Assembly: GCF_002086735.1 (NCBI RefSeq)
Contig: NZ_MVIJ01000006.1
Location: 62,001-126,000, forward strand
Origin: Mycobacterium scrofulaceum
Lineage (GTDB): Bacteria; Actinomycetota; Actinomycetes; Mycobacteriales; Mycobacteriaceae
Direction: 5' to 3'
Length of the DNA stretch: 64,000 bases
Within the stretch, counting starts at the first letter, position 1. Each line of letters begins with the position of its first letter. The translations under genes were made by a program, and so were the position numbers. Shown in pieces: positions 24,931 to 33,024 of the stretch. Under the pieces are notes generated by a model that was not told the DNA's origin, ran no database searches, and saw only the letters and a list, made by a program, of their open reading frames with translations.

Positions 24931-26166
24931 TTAGGCCAGAAACCGCTCGGCATACGGCGCGAAGCGGCGACGCAAGTCGCTCTCCTTCAGCCCGAACATC
25001 TCGCAGGACGTCGCGACGGCGCCCAGCCGGCCGCGCCGGTGCGCCGCCAGGTAGCCCTCCACCGCCGTTCGGGCCTGCGCGGTGAACGGCTCACCGGCCA
25101 GGGCGTATACCCGCTCGGCCACACCGATTTCGTCGGTCATGAAGTCGTCGAACCGGACGTCGATCGAGCGGTCCGGGCCGATCGCGTCGCGGTCGCGGAC
25201 CAGTGCGGACAGCATGTCGTCGAGGCGGTCGATCCACGACGCCGCGATCCGCTCCACCGGCACCGGCGAACGGTGCATGCGCGCCGAGTAAGTGATCATC
25301 GCGATCATGGACAGCGCCACCGGCACCGGATCGCGGTGCGTGAAAACCACGATGCTGCCGGGGAATACGCGCGCCAGCACCGGCACCTGCTCGAGGTGCT
25401 GGGGCGACTTGAGCAGCCAGCGCCGGCCGCCCCGCAAAAACTGCATGGCCTTGAGCTGGCGGGCGAGGTGCTGGTAGTGCGGCGTCTGGTCGTGGGCCTG
25501 GTAGTAGTCGCGCCAGCGCGGCACGTCGGCCAGGGTCTCGAACAGCATGGTCGAGAGGTCGTTGGCGAGCAGCTGGATCTCTTCGTGCACGTGGTCGGTG
25601 GTCATCTCGTGCATCAGCGGGAAATGGGGCATCACGGTGTTGATCACCGCGACCGCGACGTCCATCCGGGCCCGCCGCGGGTCGGGCTCGACGCCGGCCT
25701 CGGTCGGCAGGGGGAACGGCTCGACGCTTTCCCAATAGGGCATGGTGCGGAAGGTGGGCGGCGCGGCCAGCAGGTTGTGCAGGTGCGTGGTGCCGGTGCG
25801 GGGCAATCCGGCGATCACCACCGGAGGTTGCAGCGCGATGTCGTCGATCTCGGGGTGCCGGCTCAGCAGGTCGGTCAGCAACAGCCGATTCTTGAGCAGT
25901 TGCAGCAGCTGCCCGAAGAAGTTCACCACCCCGGCCGCGTGCAGCCCGTCGATCTCGCGCAGCGCGGCGAGGTAGACGTCGAGCCGCTCGCGATAGTCCG
26001 GCGCGCCGAAGTCGTCCAGGCCGGTGTCGGCGGCGGCCCGGGCGCGCAGCGCGTCGGCATCCAAGGGGCAGTCCGGGGCCAGCGTGGCCATCATGTCGAG
26101 GAGTTGCTGCGCCTCGGCGCTGAAGCGCGGCTGGGCGAGGTCGTCGAGGCGAACGGCGTCGGTCAC
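24931..26166 (-). CDS. PAPS-dependent sulfotransferase family protein
   Basis: A 411-residue sulfotransferase-fold protein of the large mycobacterial Stf group. The 5'-phosphosulfate loop VVIAGLPRTGTTHLHNLL (about residue 118) and the 3'-phosphate motif VVFTHRDPVPVALS are clear. Such enzymes transfer sulfate from PAPS to lipids, sugars or small molecules; some actinobacterial members have lost that chemistry. It starts with GTG at 26166, with TAACAT eight bases upstream, indicating a very short or absent leader. Only 28 bases separate it from the divergent TetR gene, whose promoter overlaps its own. It is inserted between the Rv0134 and Rv0133 counterparts. Confidence 0.9.
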   Translation of the reverse strand: MTDAVRLDDLAQPRFSAEAQQLLDMMATLAPDCPLDADALRARAAADTGLDDFGAPDYRERLDVYLAALREIDGLHAAGVVNFFGQLLQLLKNRLLLTDLLSRHPEIDDIALQPPVVIAGLPRTGTTHLHNLLAAPPTFRTMPYWESVEPFPLPTEAGVEPDPRRARMDVAVAVINTVMPHFPLMHEMTTDHVHEEIQLLANDLSTMLFETLADVPRWRDYYQAHDQTPHYQHLARQLKAMQFLRGGRRWLLKSPQHLEQVPVLARVFPGSIVVFTHRDPVPVALSMIAMITYSARMHRSPVPVERIAASWIDRLDDMLSALVRDRDAIGPDRSIDVRFDDFMTDEIGVAERVYALAGEPFTAQARTAVEGYLAAHRRGRLGAVATSCEMFGLKESDLRRRFAPYAERFLA

Positions 26167-26173
26167 GGCGACT

Positions 26174-26180
26174 TATGTTA
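26174..26180. promoter_or_regulatory. Overlapping back-to-back -10 boxes
   Basis: The seven bases TATGTTA read TATGTT on the plus strand (for the TetR gene) and TAACAT on the minus strand (for the sulfotransferase). With TTAC at 26178-26181 and GTAA at 26192-26195 forming a possible operator, the 28-bp gap seems to hold a whole bidirectional promoter. Confidence 0.4.
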
Positions 26181-26194
26181 CTTTCGGTTTCGTA

Positions 26195-26782
26195 ATGGTT
26201 GTGGATTTTGGCCGACCCCGTGACCCGCGCATCGACGGTGCGGTGCTGAGCGCGACGGTCGAACTGCTCGCCGAGACGGGCTATGTCGGGCTGTTGGTCT
26301 CCGCGATCGCCGAACGCGCCGGGACCAGCAAGCCCGCGATCTACCGGCGCTGGCCCAGCAAGGCGCACCTCGTGCACGAGGCGGTGTTCCCGATCGGCGC
26401 CGCGACCGAGCTGCCCGACACCGGGTCGCTGCCCCACGACCTACGCGAAATGGTCCGCCGCTCAATGGTTTTCCTGACCACACCGGCCGCCAGGGCGGCC
26501 CTGCCGGGACTGGTCGGCGAGATGGCCGCGGACCCGACCCTGCATTCGGCGCTGCTGGAGCGCTTCGCCGGCGTCATCGGCGGCGGCCTTACCGAGTTGC
26601 TGGACCGGGCCGCGGCGCGCGGCGAGGTCCGGCCCGACGTGACGGCCACCGAACTCACCGATGCCATCGCCGGCATCACGTTGATGGGATTGCTCACCCG
26701 CTTCACCGCACCCGACTCCGGACTCGGGGACGCCTGGGTCGATCGCACCACCACGTTGCTCCTGAAGGGAATCAGCGCATGA
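26195..26782 (+). CDS. TetR-family transcriptional regulator
   Basis: A 195-residue TetR repressor: AVLSATVELLAETGYVG, the HTH VSAIAERAGTSKPAIYRRWPSK (about residues 27-48) and a TetR_C-like second domain with LLERFAGVIGGGLTELLDRA. The RWPSK end of the HTH is typical of the TetR_C_11 group. The start at 26195 is taken because MVVDFGRPRDPRID fits the usual short N-terminus. It is divergent from the sulfotransferase and its stop overlaps the DUF1214 start (ATGA), so it controls at least these two genes by position. Confidence 0.9.
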   Translation: MVVDFGRPRDPRIDGAVLSATVELLAETGYVGLLVSAIAERAGTSKPAIYRRWPSKAHLVHEAVFPIGAATELPDTGSLPHDLREMVRRSMVFLTTPAARAALPGLVGEMAADPTLHSALLERFAGVIGGGLTELLDRAAARGEVRPDVTATELTDAIAGITLMGLLTRFTAPDSGLGDAWVDRTTTLLLKGISA

Positions 26783-27891
26783 CGCACGAAACGACGGCCG
26801 CGTGGCAGGACCTGCTCGGTACCCTCGCAGCCCTCGACCGCTCCTTCACCGAAGGCGACCGCGCGGTGACCGACGACCGGCACGTCGCCGACGGCTACCG
26901 CATGCTCGCCAGCACGCTCGGCGTGGCCTTCGACACCTACCTGTTCACCGAGCCGGGGCGGCCCCAATTCGTCGCGGTGAACACACCGTTTCGGCGGGAC
27001 CGTCGCTGGGGCGGCGACAACACCGACGCCTACTACTTCGTCTGCCCGGTCGATCCGCGGCGGCGCTACCGGATCAGCGGCAATCGCGGTGACAGCATGT
27101 ACTTTTCGGTGACCGCCTACAACGAGCCGTCACCGGGAGCGTGGTCCGACCGGGTAGTCGCGATCGTCCGCGACACCGACCTCGACGTCGACACCAAGGG
27201 AGACTTCACCTTCGAACTCGGCCCCACCCCCGAGGCCGCGGTGCTGATGACCCGCGACTACCAGGCCGACCCGCTGACCGGCCGCCCCGTCACCTGGCGG
27301 ATCGAGGCGCTCGACGAGCCGGAACCGATCCGGCACGGCGACGCCGAAACCGCGGCGCGGCTGCGGGCGATCACGACCTGGATGCGCACCATGTTCGCGA
27401 TCGTGCCGCTCGCCGTCGGGACGCGCGCCGACGACGAGCACGCCCTCGGCCATCGAACCGCCCATGCCGCAAACGAATTCGCCGATCCCTATCAGGTGCC
27501 CGACGCCAACTTCGGTTGGTCGGCCCGCGACGCCTGCTACTCCTATGGCAGCTTTGTGCTCGACGACGACGAAGCCCTGGTCATCACGCACCGGCCACCG
27601 TCGTGCCGGTTCTGGAACCTGGTGGTGTGGAACCAGTTCATGGCCACCTTCGGCGCCTCGGAGGGCCCCGACGTCCGCTGCTCGATCAACGGCCACAGCG
27701 CCGCGCCGAACAGCGACGGCTCGGTGACGATCGTCCTGTCCCCGGAACCGACCGGCCACCCGAATTCGCTGACCACGGTGGGCTATCCGCGCGGCAACCT
27801 CGCCTTCCGGTGGTTTTTGGCCGACGGGGTGCCGGAGCGGCCACGGGTGAAGCTGATGAAGGCGACCGAGGCGCCGACCGCTACCACCTAG
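26779..27891 (+). CDS. DUF1214 domain protein
   Basis: A 370-residue protein with the DUF1214 C-terminal domain: AYYFVCPVDPRRRYRISGNRG (in two pieces around residue 95), DANFGWSARDACYSYGSF, CRFWNLVVWNQFM and the final SLTTVGYPRGNLAFRWFLADG. DUF1214 proteins often sit beside DUF1254 and sulfotransferase or oxidoreductase genes; their function is unknown. Translation is coupled to the TetR gene by a four-base overlap. No signal peptide is seen. I cannot assign a reaction. Confidence 0.87.
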   Translation: MTHETTAAWQDLLGTLAALDRSFTEGDRAVTDDRHVADGYRMLASTLGVAFDTYLFTEPGRPQFVAVNTPFRRDRRWGGDNTDAYYFVCPVDPRRRYRISGNRGDSMYFSVTAYNEPSPGAWSDRVVAIVRDTDLDVDTKGDFTFELGPTPEAAVLMTRDYQADPLTGRPVTWRIEALDEPEPIRHGDAETAARLRAITTWMRTMFAIVPLAVGTRADDEHALGHRTAHAANEFADPYQVPDANFGWSARDACYSYGSFVLDDDEALVITHRPPSCRFWNLVVWNQFMATFGASEGPDVRCSINGHSAAPNSDGSVTIVLSPEPTGHPNSLTTVGYPRGNLAFRWFLADGVPERPRVKLMKATEAPTATT

Positions 27892-27957
27892 CCCGTCGAA
27901 GCTGGGGCCTACGCACGCGAAAGGCCTTGAATTCGTCCATAGTCCCCACACTCGGCA

Positions 27958-28998
27958 TCAAGCCGCCGCAACCAGCTCGATGGCCCGGCCGAGCGTGTGC
28001 AGCTTCGCCGCCGGCGTGTCGCCGGCGGGATACAGCCGCACGGTGTTCACGCCGGCCTTCCGCCACACGGCGAGCCGGGCGCGGACCATCTCCTCGGTGC
28101 CGATCAGCGTGGTGGCCAACACCATCTCGTCGGTGACCAACGCGGCCGCTCCGTCGCGGTCACCCCGTTGCCAGCGCTCGCGCACCTCGGCGGCGATGTC
28201 GGCCCAGCCCTGCCGGCTATAGGCCTGGTTGTAGTAGTTCGTGTTCGACGACCCCATCCCGCCGAGGCTGAACGCGAGCTCCTTCTTGCGGCCCGCGACC
28301 ATGCCGCGCAGTTCCTCCTCGTCGGAGGCGAAGGCGACCTCGGCGCCCTGGCAGATGTCGACGTCGGCGCGCGTGCGGCCGGCCGCGGTCAGGCCCTCGT
28401 CGAGGTGGGCGAAGTACGCGGCGCCGGCGCCCTCCGGGACGAAGCTGGTGCCCAGCCAGCCGTCGGCGACCTGCCCCGTCAGCCGCAGCATCGCCGGTGA
28501 CAGCGCGGCCAGGTAGATCGGGATCGGATGCTCGGGCCGCGTCGACAATCGCATCGGCACCGCTTCACCGCCGGGAAGGGGGATCTGAAACTGCCTGCCG
28601 GAGTGCGAGATTTTGGCCCCGGTGAACGCCTGGCGCACGATGGCGACGGTTTCGGAGATGCGCGCCAGAGGCCGGCTGAACGCGACACCGTGCAGGCCCT
28701 CGATCACCTGCGGGCCTGAGGCGCCCAGCCCGAGCAGGAACCGCCCGCCCGACAGGTTGGACAGCGTGATGGCGGTCTGGGCGACCATGACGGGCGAGCG
28801 AACGCCGACCTGCAAGACGCCCGAGCCCAGCAGGATCCGCTCGGTCCGCGCCGCGAGGTAGCCCAGCGCGGACGGGGCGTCGGAACCCCAGGCCTCGGCC
28901 ACCCAGCACACGTCGAGGCCCAGCTTTTCCGCCTCGACGACGAAGGCCGTGGTTTCCCGGCCGGCGGTCGACACCTCGACCGTGGTGGCGCTCCGCAT
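27958..28998 (-). CDS. F420-dependent LLM-class oxidoreductase
   Basis: A 346-residue luciferase-like monooxygenase-fold protein of the F420-dependent group: VVEAEKLGLDVCWVAEAWGSDA, YLAARTERILLGSGVLQVGVRSPVMVAQ (in pieces), LSGGRFLLGLGASGPQVIEGLHG and GQVADGWLGTSFVPEG. Such proteins use reduced coenzyme F420 on diverse substrates. The start at 28998 shares its A with the stop codon of the SRPBCC gene (TGATG), so the genes are translationally coupled. It is convergent with DUF1214. The 27892-27957 gap shows nothing. Confidence 0.9.
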   Translation of the reverse strand: MRSATTVEVSTAGRETTAFVVEAEKLGLDVCWVAEAWGSDAPSALGYLAARTERILLGSGVLQVGVRSPVMVAQTAITLSNLSGGRFLLGLGASGPQVIEGLHGVAFSRPLARISETVAIVRQAFTGAKISHSGRQFQIPLPGGEAVPMRLSTRPEHPIPIYLAALSPAMLRLTGQVADGWLGTSFVPEGAGAAYFAHLDEGLTAAGRTRADVDICQGAEVAFASDEEELRGMVAGRKKELAFSLGGMGSSNTNYYNQAYSRQGWADIAAEVRERWQRGDRDGAAALVTDEMVLATTLIGTEEMVRARLAVWRKAGVNTVRLYPAGDTPAAKLHTLGRAIELVAAA

Positions 28999-29522
28999 CA
29001 GCGCACCCCGTGTTCGGCCAGCCTCTTGATCGTCGCCAGTGTCTTGCCGATCGCGGCCTCGATCTCGCGGAGCCGCACGAACACGATCTTCTGTTCCTTG
29101 TCCGGCATCGCCTCGATCGCCACGGACAACCCCGACCGTCCAGGCCCCATCTGCATCCAATAGCTCAGGTCGGTGCCGCCGTCTCGCGGCGTCAGCCGGA
29201 ATCGCCATGCCGCCGCGGGCCTTTCCGGCTTGCCGACCGCCCAGGCGAACTCGCGTGGCTCGTCGCACGCGACGATCTGCGAGGTGCTGCTCCACTGCCC
29301 GAAGGCCTCGTTATGGTTGTGCCCGACGAAGCGGGCGCCGACGCGCGGCGCGTCGGCGCCCTCGGCCCACTCCACGGCCTGCAGCTCGTTGCTCAGCGTG
29401 GGCATCAGCTTGATGTCGGAGACCAGGCTCCATACCCGGGCGGGATCCGCATCGATCCACGTCGATGCCTCCACCGTCGGTTTGTCCGCGTAGCGCGCGC
29501 CGGTCCACTCCACGCAGCCCAT
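28998..29522 (-). CDS. SRPBCC (START-like) lipid-binding/cyclase protein
   Basis: A 174-residue SRPBCC protein: TVEASTWIDADPARVWSLVSD at the N-terminus, GARFVGHNHNEAFGQWSSTS, EFAWAVGKPERPAAAWRFRL and the long C-terminal helix IEAAIGKTLATIKRLA. The fold binds hydrophobic ligands; family names such as polyketide cyclase/dehydrase reflect a few characterised members. It is co-transcribed with the F420-type oxidoreductase, so the two may act on a common lipid or polyketide. The start has a GGGGGA site. Confidence 0.88.
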   Translation of the reverse strand: MGCVEWTGARYADKPTVEASTWIDADPARVWSLVSDIKLMPTLSNELQAVEWAEGADAPRVGARFVGHNHNEAFGQWSSTSQIVACDEPREFAWAVGKPERPAAAWRFRLTPRDGGTDLSYWMQMGPGRSGLSVAIEAMPDKEQKIVFVRLREIEAAIGKTLATIKRLAEHGVR

Positions 29523-29573
29523 TGTCCCCCGCGCGCAATGCCCGGTTTGCGCGTGGGGGACGTGGGCGAACAG

Positions 29574-30680
29574 TCAGGCGGCCGCGGGGACCGGCTCGGC
29601 CGGCCGGTCGGCGGAGACCTTCTGCAGCACCGAGTCCGGGAAGGTCAGCCGGACGATCTTGCGGACGACGGTGCCGAACTGCCGCAGCAGCGGGCCGCGG
29701 TTGTAGGGGATGCCATAACGTTCGCAGATCGCCTGCACCTCCGGTGCGATCTCGGCGTAGCGGCGCGCCGGCATGTCCGGGAACAGGTGGTGTTCGATCT
29801 GGTGGGACAGGTTGCCCGACAGCAGGTGAAACAGCTTGCCGCCGGTGAGATTCGCCGAACCGAGCACCTGGCGGAAGTACCACATGCCGCGGGACTCGTC
29901 CTTGGTCTCCTCGACGGTGAACTCCTGGGTGCCGTCCGGGAAGTGTCCGCAGAAGATGATCATGTACGACCACACGTTGCGCATCAGGTTGGCCGAGAGG
30001 TTGCCCGCGAAGACGAACGGGGCGAACGGCCCGGCCAGCAGCGGGAAGGCGACGTAGTCCTTGAGGGTCTGCCGGCGGGTCTTCTTCCAGATCTCGCGCA
30101 GCACCTCACGCTTGTCGGCGAGCCGGATCTCGCCCGCGCGGATGCGTTCGGTTTCCAGCTCGTGCAGCGCGACGCCGTACTGGAACAGCACCATCAGCAG
30201 GAAGGCGTAGAGCGGGTTGCCCAGGTAGTAGGGGTGCCACTTCTGGTCCTCGCTCATCCGCAGGATGCCGTAGCCGATGTCGCGGTCCATCCCCACGATG
30301 TTGGTGTGCGTGTGGTGCATGTAGTTGTGCGAATGACGCCATTGATCGGCCGGGCACGCGGTGTCCCACTCGAAGGACCGGCCGGAGATCGCCGGGTCGC
30401 GCATCCAGTCGTACTGGCCGTGCATGATGTTGTGGCCGATCTCCATGTTGTCCAGGATCTTGGACAGGCCCAGCATCGCGGTGCCCAGCGGCCACGCGGG
30501 CGGCAGGAAGAGCAGCGCACGGCCGCCCACCTCGAGCGCGCGCTGCGCCTTGATGACGCGGCGGATGTAGTCGGCGTCCTCCGCACCCAGGCCGGCCAAC
30601 ACGCGTTCCCGGATGGCGTCCAGCTCACGGCCGAACTCCTCGGCCTGTTCGGGGGTCAGGGTGATCTTGTTCTGTGTCAT
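29574..30680 (-). CDS. Membrane fatty acid desaturase, DesA3-like (stearoyl/linoleoyl-CoA type)
   Basis: A 368-residue di-iron membrane desaturase, similar to M. tuberculosis DesA3 (Rv3229c), which makes oleoyl-CoA. All three histidine boxes are intact: HNIMH at residues 83-87, HSHNYMHHTH at 116-125, and HQIEHHLFPDMP near residue 300, with hydrophobic segments around residues 55-75 and 180-250. The start at 30680 has a strong GGAGG site. It is the second gene of an operon behind its own ferredoxin-type reductase, the same pairing as Rv3230c-Rv3229c, but located elsewhere on the chromosome, suggesting a second copy of the system. Confidence 0.93.
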   Translation of the reverse strand: MTQNKITLTPEQAEEFGRELDAIRERVLAGLGAEDADYIRRVIKAQRALEVGGRALLFLPPAWPLGTAMLGLSKILDNMEIGHNIMHGQYDWMRDPAISGRSFEWDTACPADQWRHSHNYMHHTHTNIVGMDRDIGYGILRMSEDQKWHPYYLGNPLYAFLLMVLFQYGVALHELETERIRAGEIRLADKREVLREIWKKTRRQTLKDYVAFPLLAGPFAPFVFAGNLSANLMRNVWSYMIIFCGHFPDGTQEFTVEETKDESRGMWYFRQVLGSANLTGGKLFHLLSGNLSHQIEHHLFPDMPARRYAEIAPEVQAICERYGIPYNRGPLLRQFGTVVRKIVRLTFPDSVLQKVSADRPAEPVPAAA

Positions 30681-30708
30681 GGCTTTTCCTCCAAGGCTTT
30701 CGTTGGCG

Positions 30709-31797
30709 TTAGAGCGAGAGATCGACATCGCCGACCGGGACGGACACGCAGATCTGCACGTCCTCGTCGGGCCCGGTCGACACCGCGCCGGTGATCAGGT
30801 TGCGCACCGTTCCGGCGGTCTTGCGCCGGGTGCAGGTGTGGCAGATTCCCATCCGGCAGCCGTTTTCCGGTGACAGGCCGGCCGATTCGGCCTGTTCCAG
30901 CAGGGGGCGGCCGTCATCGACGACGTCGATCCCGCTGTCGGAGAAGGTGACCCGTCCGCCCGACGGGTTGGCCGGCGCCTCGAACGACGGGGGCACGAAG
31001 CTCTCCGTGTAGACGTTGTCGCAGTGACTCCGGACTGCGTCGACCAGAGCCGTTGGCCCGCAGACGAACACCGCGTCGGGCGACGGCATCGCGGCGGCCA
31101 GGTGCGCGGCGTCGAATCGGCCGACCAGGTCGCCGCCGCCGGATCGGGTGTAGCCGTGCAGCACGCGGACGCCGGGCAGGCCGGCGAGCTCGGCGCGGTA
31201 GCAGGCCTCGTCGGCGGTGCGGGCGTAGTGGATGAACGCGATCTCACCCGGGTGCCCCTCGGCGACCAGCGTGCGCAGCATCGCCATCACCGGGGTGATG
31301 CCGCTGCCGCCGGAGACAAACAGGATCCGCCGCGGCCGCTGCTCCGGCAACACGAAGTCGCCGCCGACGCCCGCCAAACCGACGACCATGCCGCGGCGGG
31401 CGTGCTCGTACAGGTGGTTGGAGACCAGGCCGCCGTCGTGGCGGCCGATGGTCAGCTCGAGGCGGCCGGCGCCCTCGGCATTGGCCGGTGAATAGCAGCG
31501 GGTGAACCGCCGGCCGTCGATCTCGACGGTGAGGTTGACGTACTGGCCGGCCTTGACGGAGGCCGTGAAACTTTCGTTGGGGGCGAGGGTGAGGGTGACG
31601 CTGCGGGCGGTGGTGCGGCGCACGTCGACCACCTTGGCGCGGGCTTCGCCCAGCGTCCAGGTCGGCGCCACCAGCTCGGTGTACCGGTCGACGCCATGGG
31701 GACCGGTGAGCAGATCGAGGAGGTCTGAACCCAACACTCGCTTCCGAAAAGTCCGAGCGAGGGCCCGACGAGAAGTCTGAACGGTTTGAGTGAACAT
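30709..31797 (-). CDS. Desaturase electron-transfer reductase (FAD/NAD plus 2Fe-2S ferredoxin, Rv3230c-like)
   Basis: A 362-residue reductase that feeds electrons to the desaturase. Order of domains: FAD domain (RRFTRCYSPANAEG, about residue 105), NAD(P)H domain (ILFVSGGSGITPVMAML, AVFVCGPTALVDAV) and a C-terminal plant-type 2Fe-2S ferredoxin with the cysteines of GCRMGICHTCTRRKTAG and VQICVS. The ATG at 31797 lies inside a palindrome (31790-31805) that is the likely repressor operator, so repression would block the start of the transcript. The desaturase follows after 28 bases. Confidence 0.93.
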   Translation of the reverse strand: MFTQTVQTSRRALARTFRKRVLGSDLLDLLTGPHGVDRYTELVAPTWTLGEARAKVVDVRRTTARSVTLTLAPNESFTASVKAGQYVNLTVEIDGRRFTRCYSPANAEGAGRLELTIGRHDGGLVSNHLYEHARRGMVVGLAGVGGDFVLPEQRPRRILFVSGGSGITPVMAMLRTLVAEGHPGEIAFIHYARTADEACYRAELAGLPGVRVLHGYTRSGGGDLVGRFDAAHLAAAMPSPDAVFVCGPTALVDAVRSHCDNVYTESFVPPSFEAPANPSGGRVTFSDSGIDVVDDGRPLLEQAESAGLSPENGCRMGICHTCTRRKTAGTVRNLITGAVSTGPDEDVQICVSVPVGDVDLSL

Positions 31798-31805
31798 ATG
31801 TACAC
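31789..31805. promoter_or_regulatory. Desaturase-operon operator, copy 1
   Basis: AGTGAAC-ATAT-GTACAC, a near-perfect palindrome (one mismatched pair from 31790) that covers the start codon of the reductase gene. The same AGTGAAC-N4-GTAC motif recurs at 31867. Confidence 0.65.
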
Positions 31806-31854
31806 CGTGCCGCCATACCACCCGGTCAGTCAAGGGTTTACTGCAGGTCTGTGG

Positions 31855-31860
31855 TAGGGT
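31855..31860 (+). promoter_or_regulatory. -10 box of the desaturase-linked TetR gene
   Basis: TAGGGT lies seven bases before the GTG at 31868. Together with the absence of a ribosome site this suggests a leaderless transcript; the overlapping operator would then block the start site. Confidence 0.4.
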
Positions 31861-31883
31861 TCACATAGTGAACAGCCGTACTC
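31859..31883. promoter_or_regulatory. Desaturase-operon operator, copy 2
   Basis: A perfect palindrome GTTCAC-ATA-GTGAAC (31859-31873) overlaps AGTGAAC-AGCC-GTACTC (31867-31883), which matches copy 1 in both half-sites and spacing. It covers the GTG start of the TetR gene, implying autorepression. Confidence 0.65.
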
Positions 31884-32542
31884 CTAGCTCACGGGTGCGC
31901 GGTTCTGGTCGCGAGCGCTCACGCGAAAGCCGGTCGCGCGAGGAGCGCAAGGAGGCGACCCGTCGCGCCATCATCGCCGCGGCGCTCAAGCTCTTGCAGG
32001 ACCGCAGCTTTTCCAGTCTGAGCCTGCGGGAGGTCACCCGCGAAGTCGGGATCGTGCCCGCCGCCTTCTACCGCCACTTCGAGTCGATGGAGGCCCTGGG
32101 GCTGGTCCTGATCGACGAGTCGTTCCGCAGCCTGCGCGACACGCTGCGCGACGCCCGCGCCGGCAAGCTCGATCCCAACCGGGTGATCGAATCGTCCGTC
32201 GAAATCCTGGTCGCCAGTGTCGCCCAGCGACGGGAACATTGGCGATTCATCGCTCGCGAACGCAACAGCGGGCTCAGCGTGCTGCGCTACGCCATCCGCA
32301 CCGAGATCCGGTTGATCACGTCCGAGCTGGCCACCGACCTGGCCCGCTTTCCGCGCCTGCACGAGTGGACGACCGAGGACCTCAACGTACTGGCGACGCT
32401 GTTCGTCAACGCGATGATCGTCATCGCCGAAGCGATCGAGGACGCGCAAAGCACCGAGGCGCTGGAAGACATCCGGCGGATCGCCGTCAAGCAGCTACGG
32501 ATGATCGCGATCGGGATCGCGGGCTGGAAGAGCACGCCTTAA
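31868..32542 (+). CDS. TetR-family regulator of the desaturase operon (DesT/FabR-like)
   Basis: A 224-residue TetR protein with a basic Arg/Ser-rich N-terminus (RGSGRERSRESRSREERKEA), then RRAIIAAALKLLQDRSFSSLSLREV and the HTH GIVPAAFYRHFESMEALG. The C-terminal part (QRREHWRFIARERNSG, LRYAIRTEIRL) resembles the FabR/DesT regulators that sense the saturated to unsaturated acyl-CoA ratio. It begins with GTG inside an operator and diverges from the reductase-desaturase operon, the arrangement of Pseudomonas desT. I infer it represses desaturation when unsaturated acyl-CoA is sufficient. Confidence 0.9.
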   Translation: MNSRTPSSRVRGSGRERSRESRSREERKEATRRAIIAAALKLLQDRSFSSLSLREVTREVGIVPAAFYRHFESMEALGLVLIDESFRSLRDTLRDARAGKLDPNRVIESSVEILVASVAQRREHWRFIARERNSGLSVLRYAIRTEIRLITSELATDLARFPRLHEWTTEDLNVLATLFVNAMIVIAEAIEDAQSTEALEDIRRIAVKQLRMIAIGIAGWKSTP

Positions 32543-32591
32543 CGGCGGTTCGCGCGCCCCGGTCGGAGTGAACAGTCGAACACTGGCCGCG

Positions 32592-32987
32592 TCACTCCGT
32601 CGTCTGAGTGAAGTCCGGCGCCGCGTTCTCGTCGACGACCTCGTACAGCGACTGCCCGTCCTCGGGGGCCCCGTCGATCTGGCCGCGGTGCGCCCGCCCG
32701 GGCGGACCGTCGGCACCCACCTCCGCGACGTCGTCGGCGGAGACGTCCGGCTCCTCCTCGGCGAGCCGGGCATCGAGCGATTCGCCCTCGCGCTCCTCCC
32801 GCGCCGTCATGCCGAACTTGTTCGCCTCGCTCCAGCCCTCGGGGGGATCGACGACGATGTCGCCGTCGTCGTTGTGCACTTCGTCGGAATCGGTGCCTTC
32901 GCTGGCGTTCAGGGTGTCCCCGGGTCCGCCTTCCTCGGGGAAGTCCGCGGGGTCCACCGACTCGTCGCCTTGCGGGTTTTCGCTCAT
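32592..32987 (-). CDS. DUF5709 acidic protein
   Basis: A 131-residue strongly acidic, probably disordered protein: MSENPQGDESVDPADFPEEG, LNASEGTDSDEVHNDDGDIVV, PPEGWSEANKFGMTAREERE, and a C-terminus EDGQSLYEVVDENAAPDFTQ. The WSEANKFGMTAREE block is the recognisable DUF5709 signature of actinobacteria. Many members are stress-induced; function unknown. A weaker SigF-like promoter (GTTT-N16-GGGCA) lies immediately upstream. It is convergent with the TetR gene. Confidence 0.82.
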   Translation of the reverse strand: MSENPQGDESVDPADFPEEGGPGDTLNASEGTDSDEVHNDDGDIVVDPPEGWSEANKFGMTAREEREGESLDARLAEEEPDVSADDVAEVGADGPPGRAHRGQIDGAPEDGQSLYEVVDENAAPDFTQTTE

Positions 32988-32998
32988 GCGAGGACGGT

Positions 32999-33023
32999 TG
33001 CCCGCCGGGTCGGGGGGCTAAAC
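32999..33023 (-). promoter_or_regulatory. Weak SigF-like promoter before the DUF5709 gene
   Basis: Minus strand GTTT, 16 bases, GGGCA. The -10 differs at one base from GGGTA and ends only 11 bases before the start codon, so confidence is low. Confidence 0.3.
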
Positions 33024-33024
33024 G

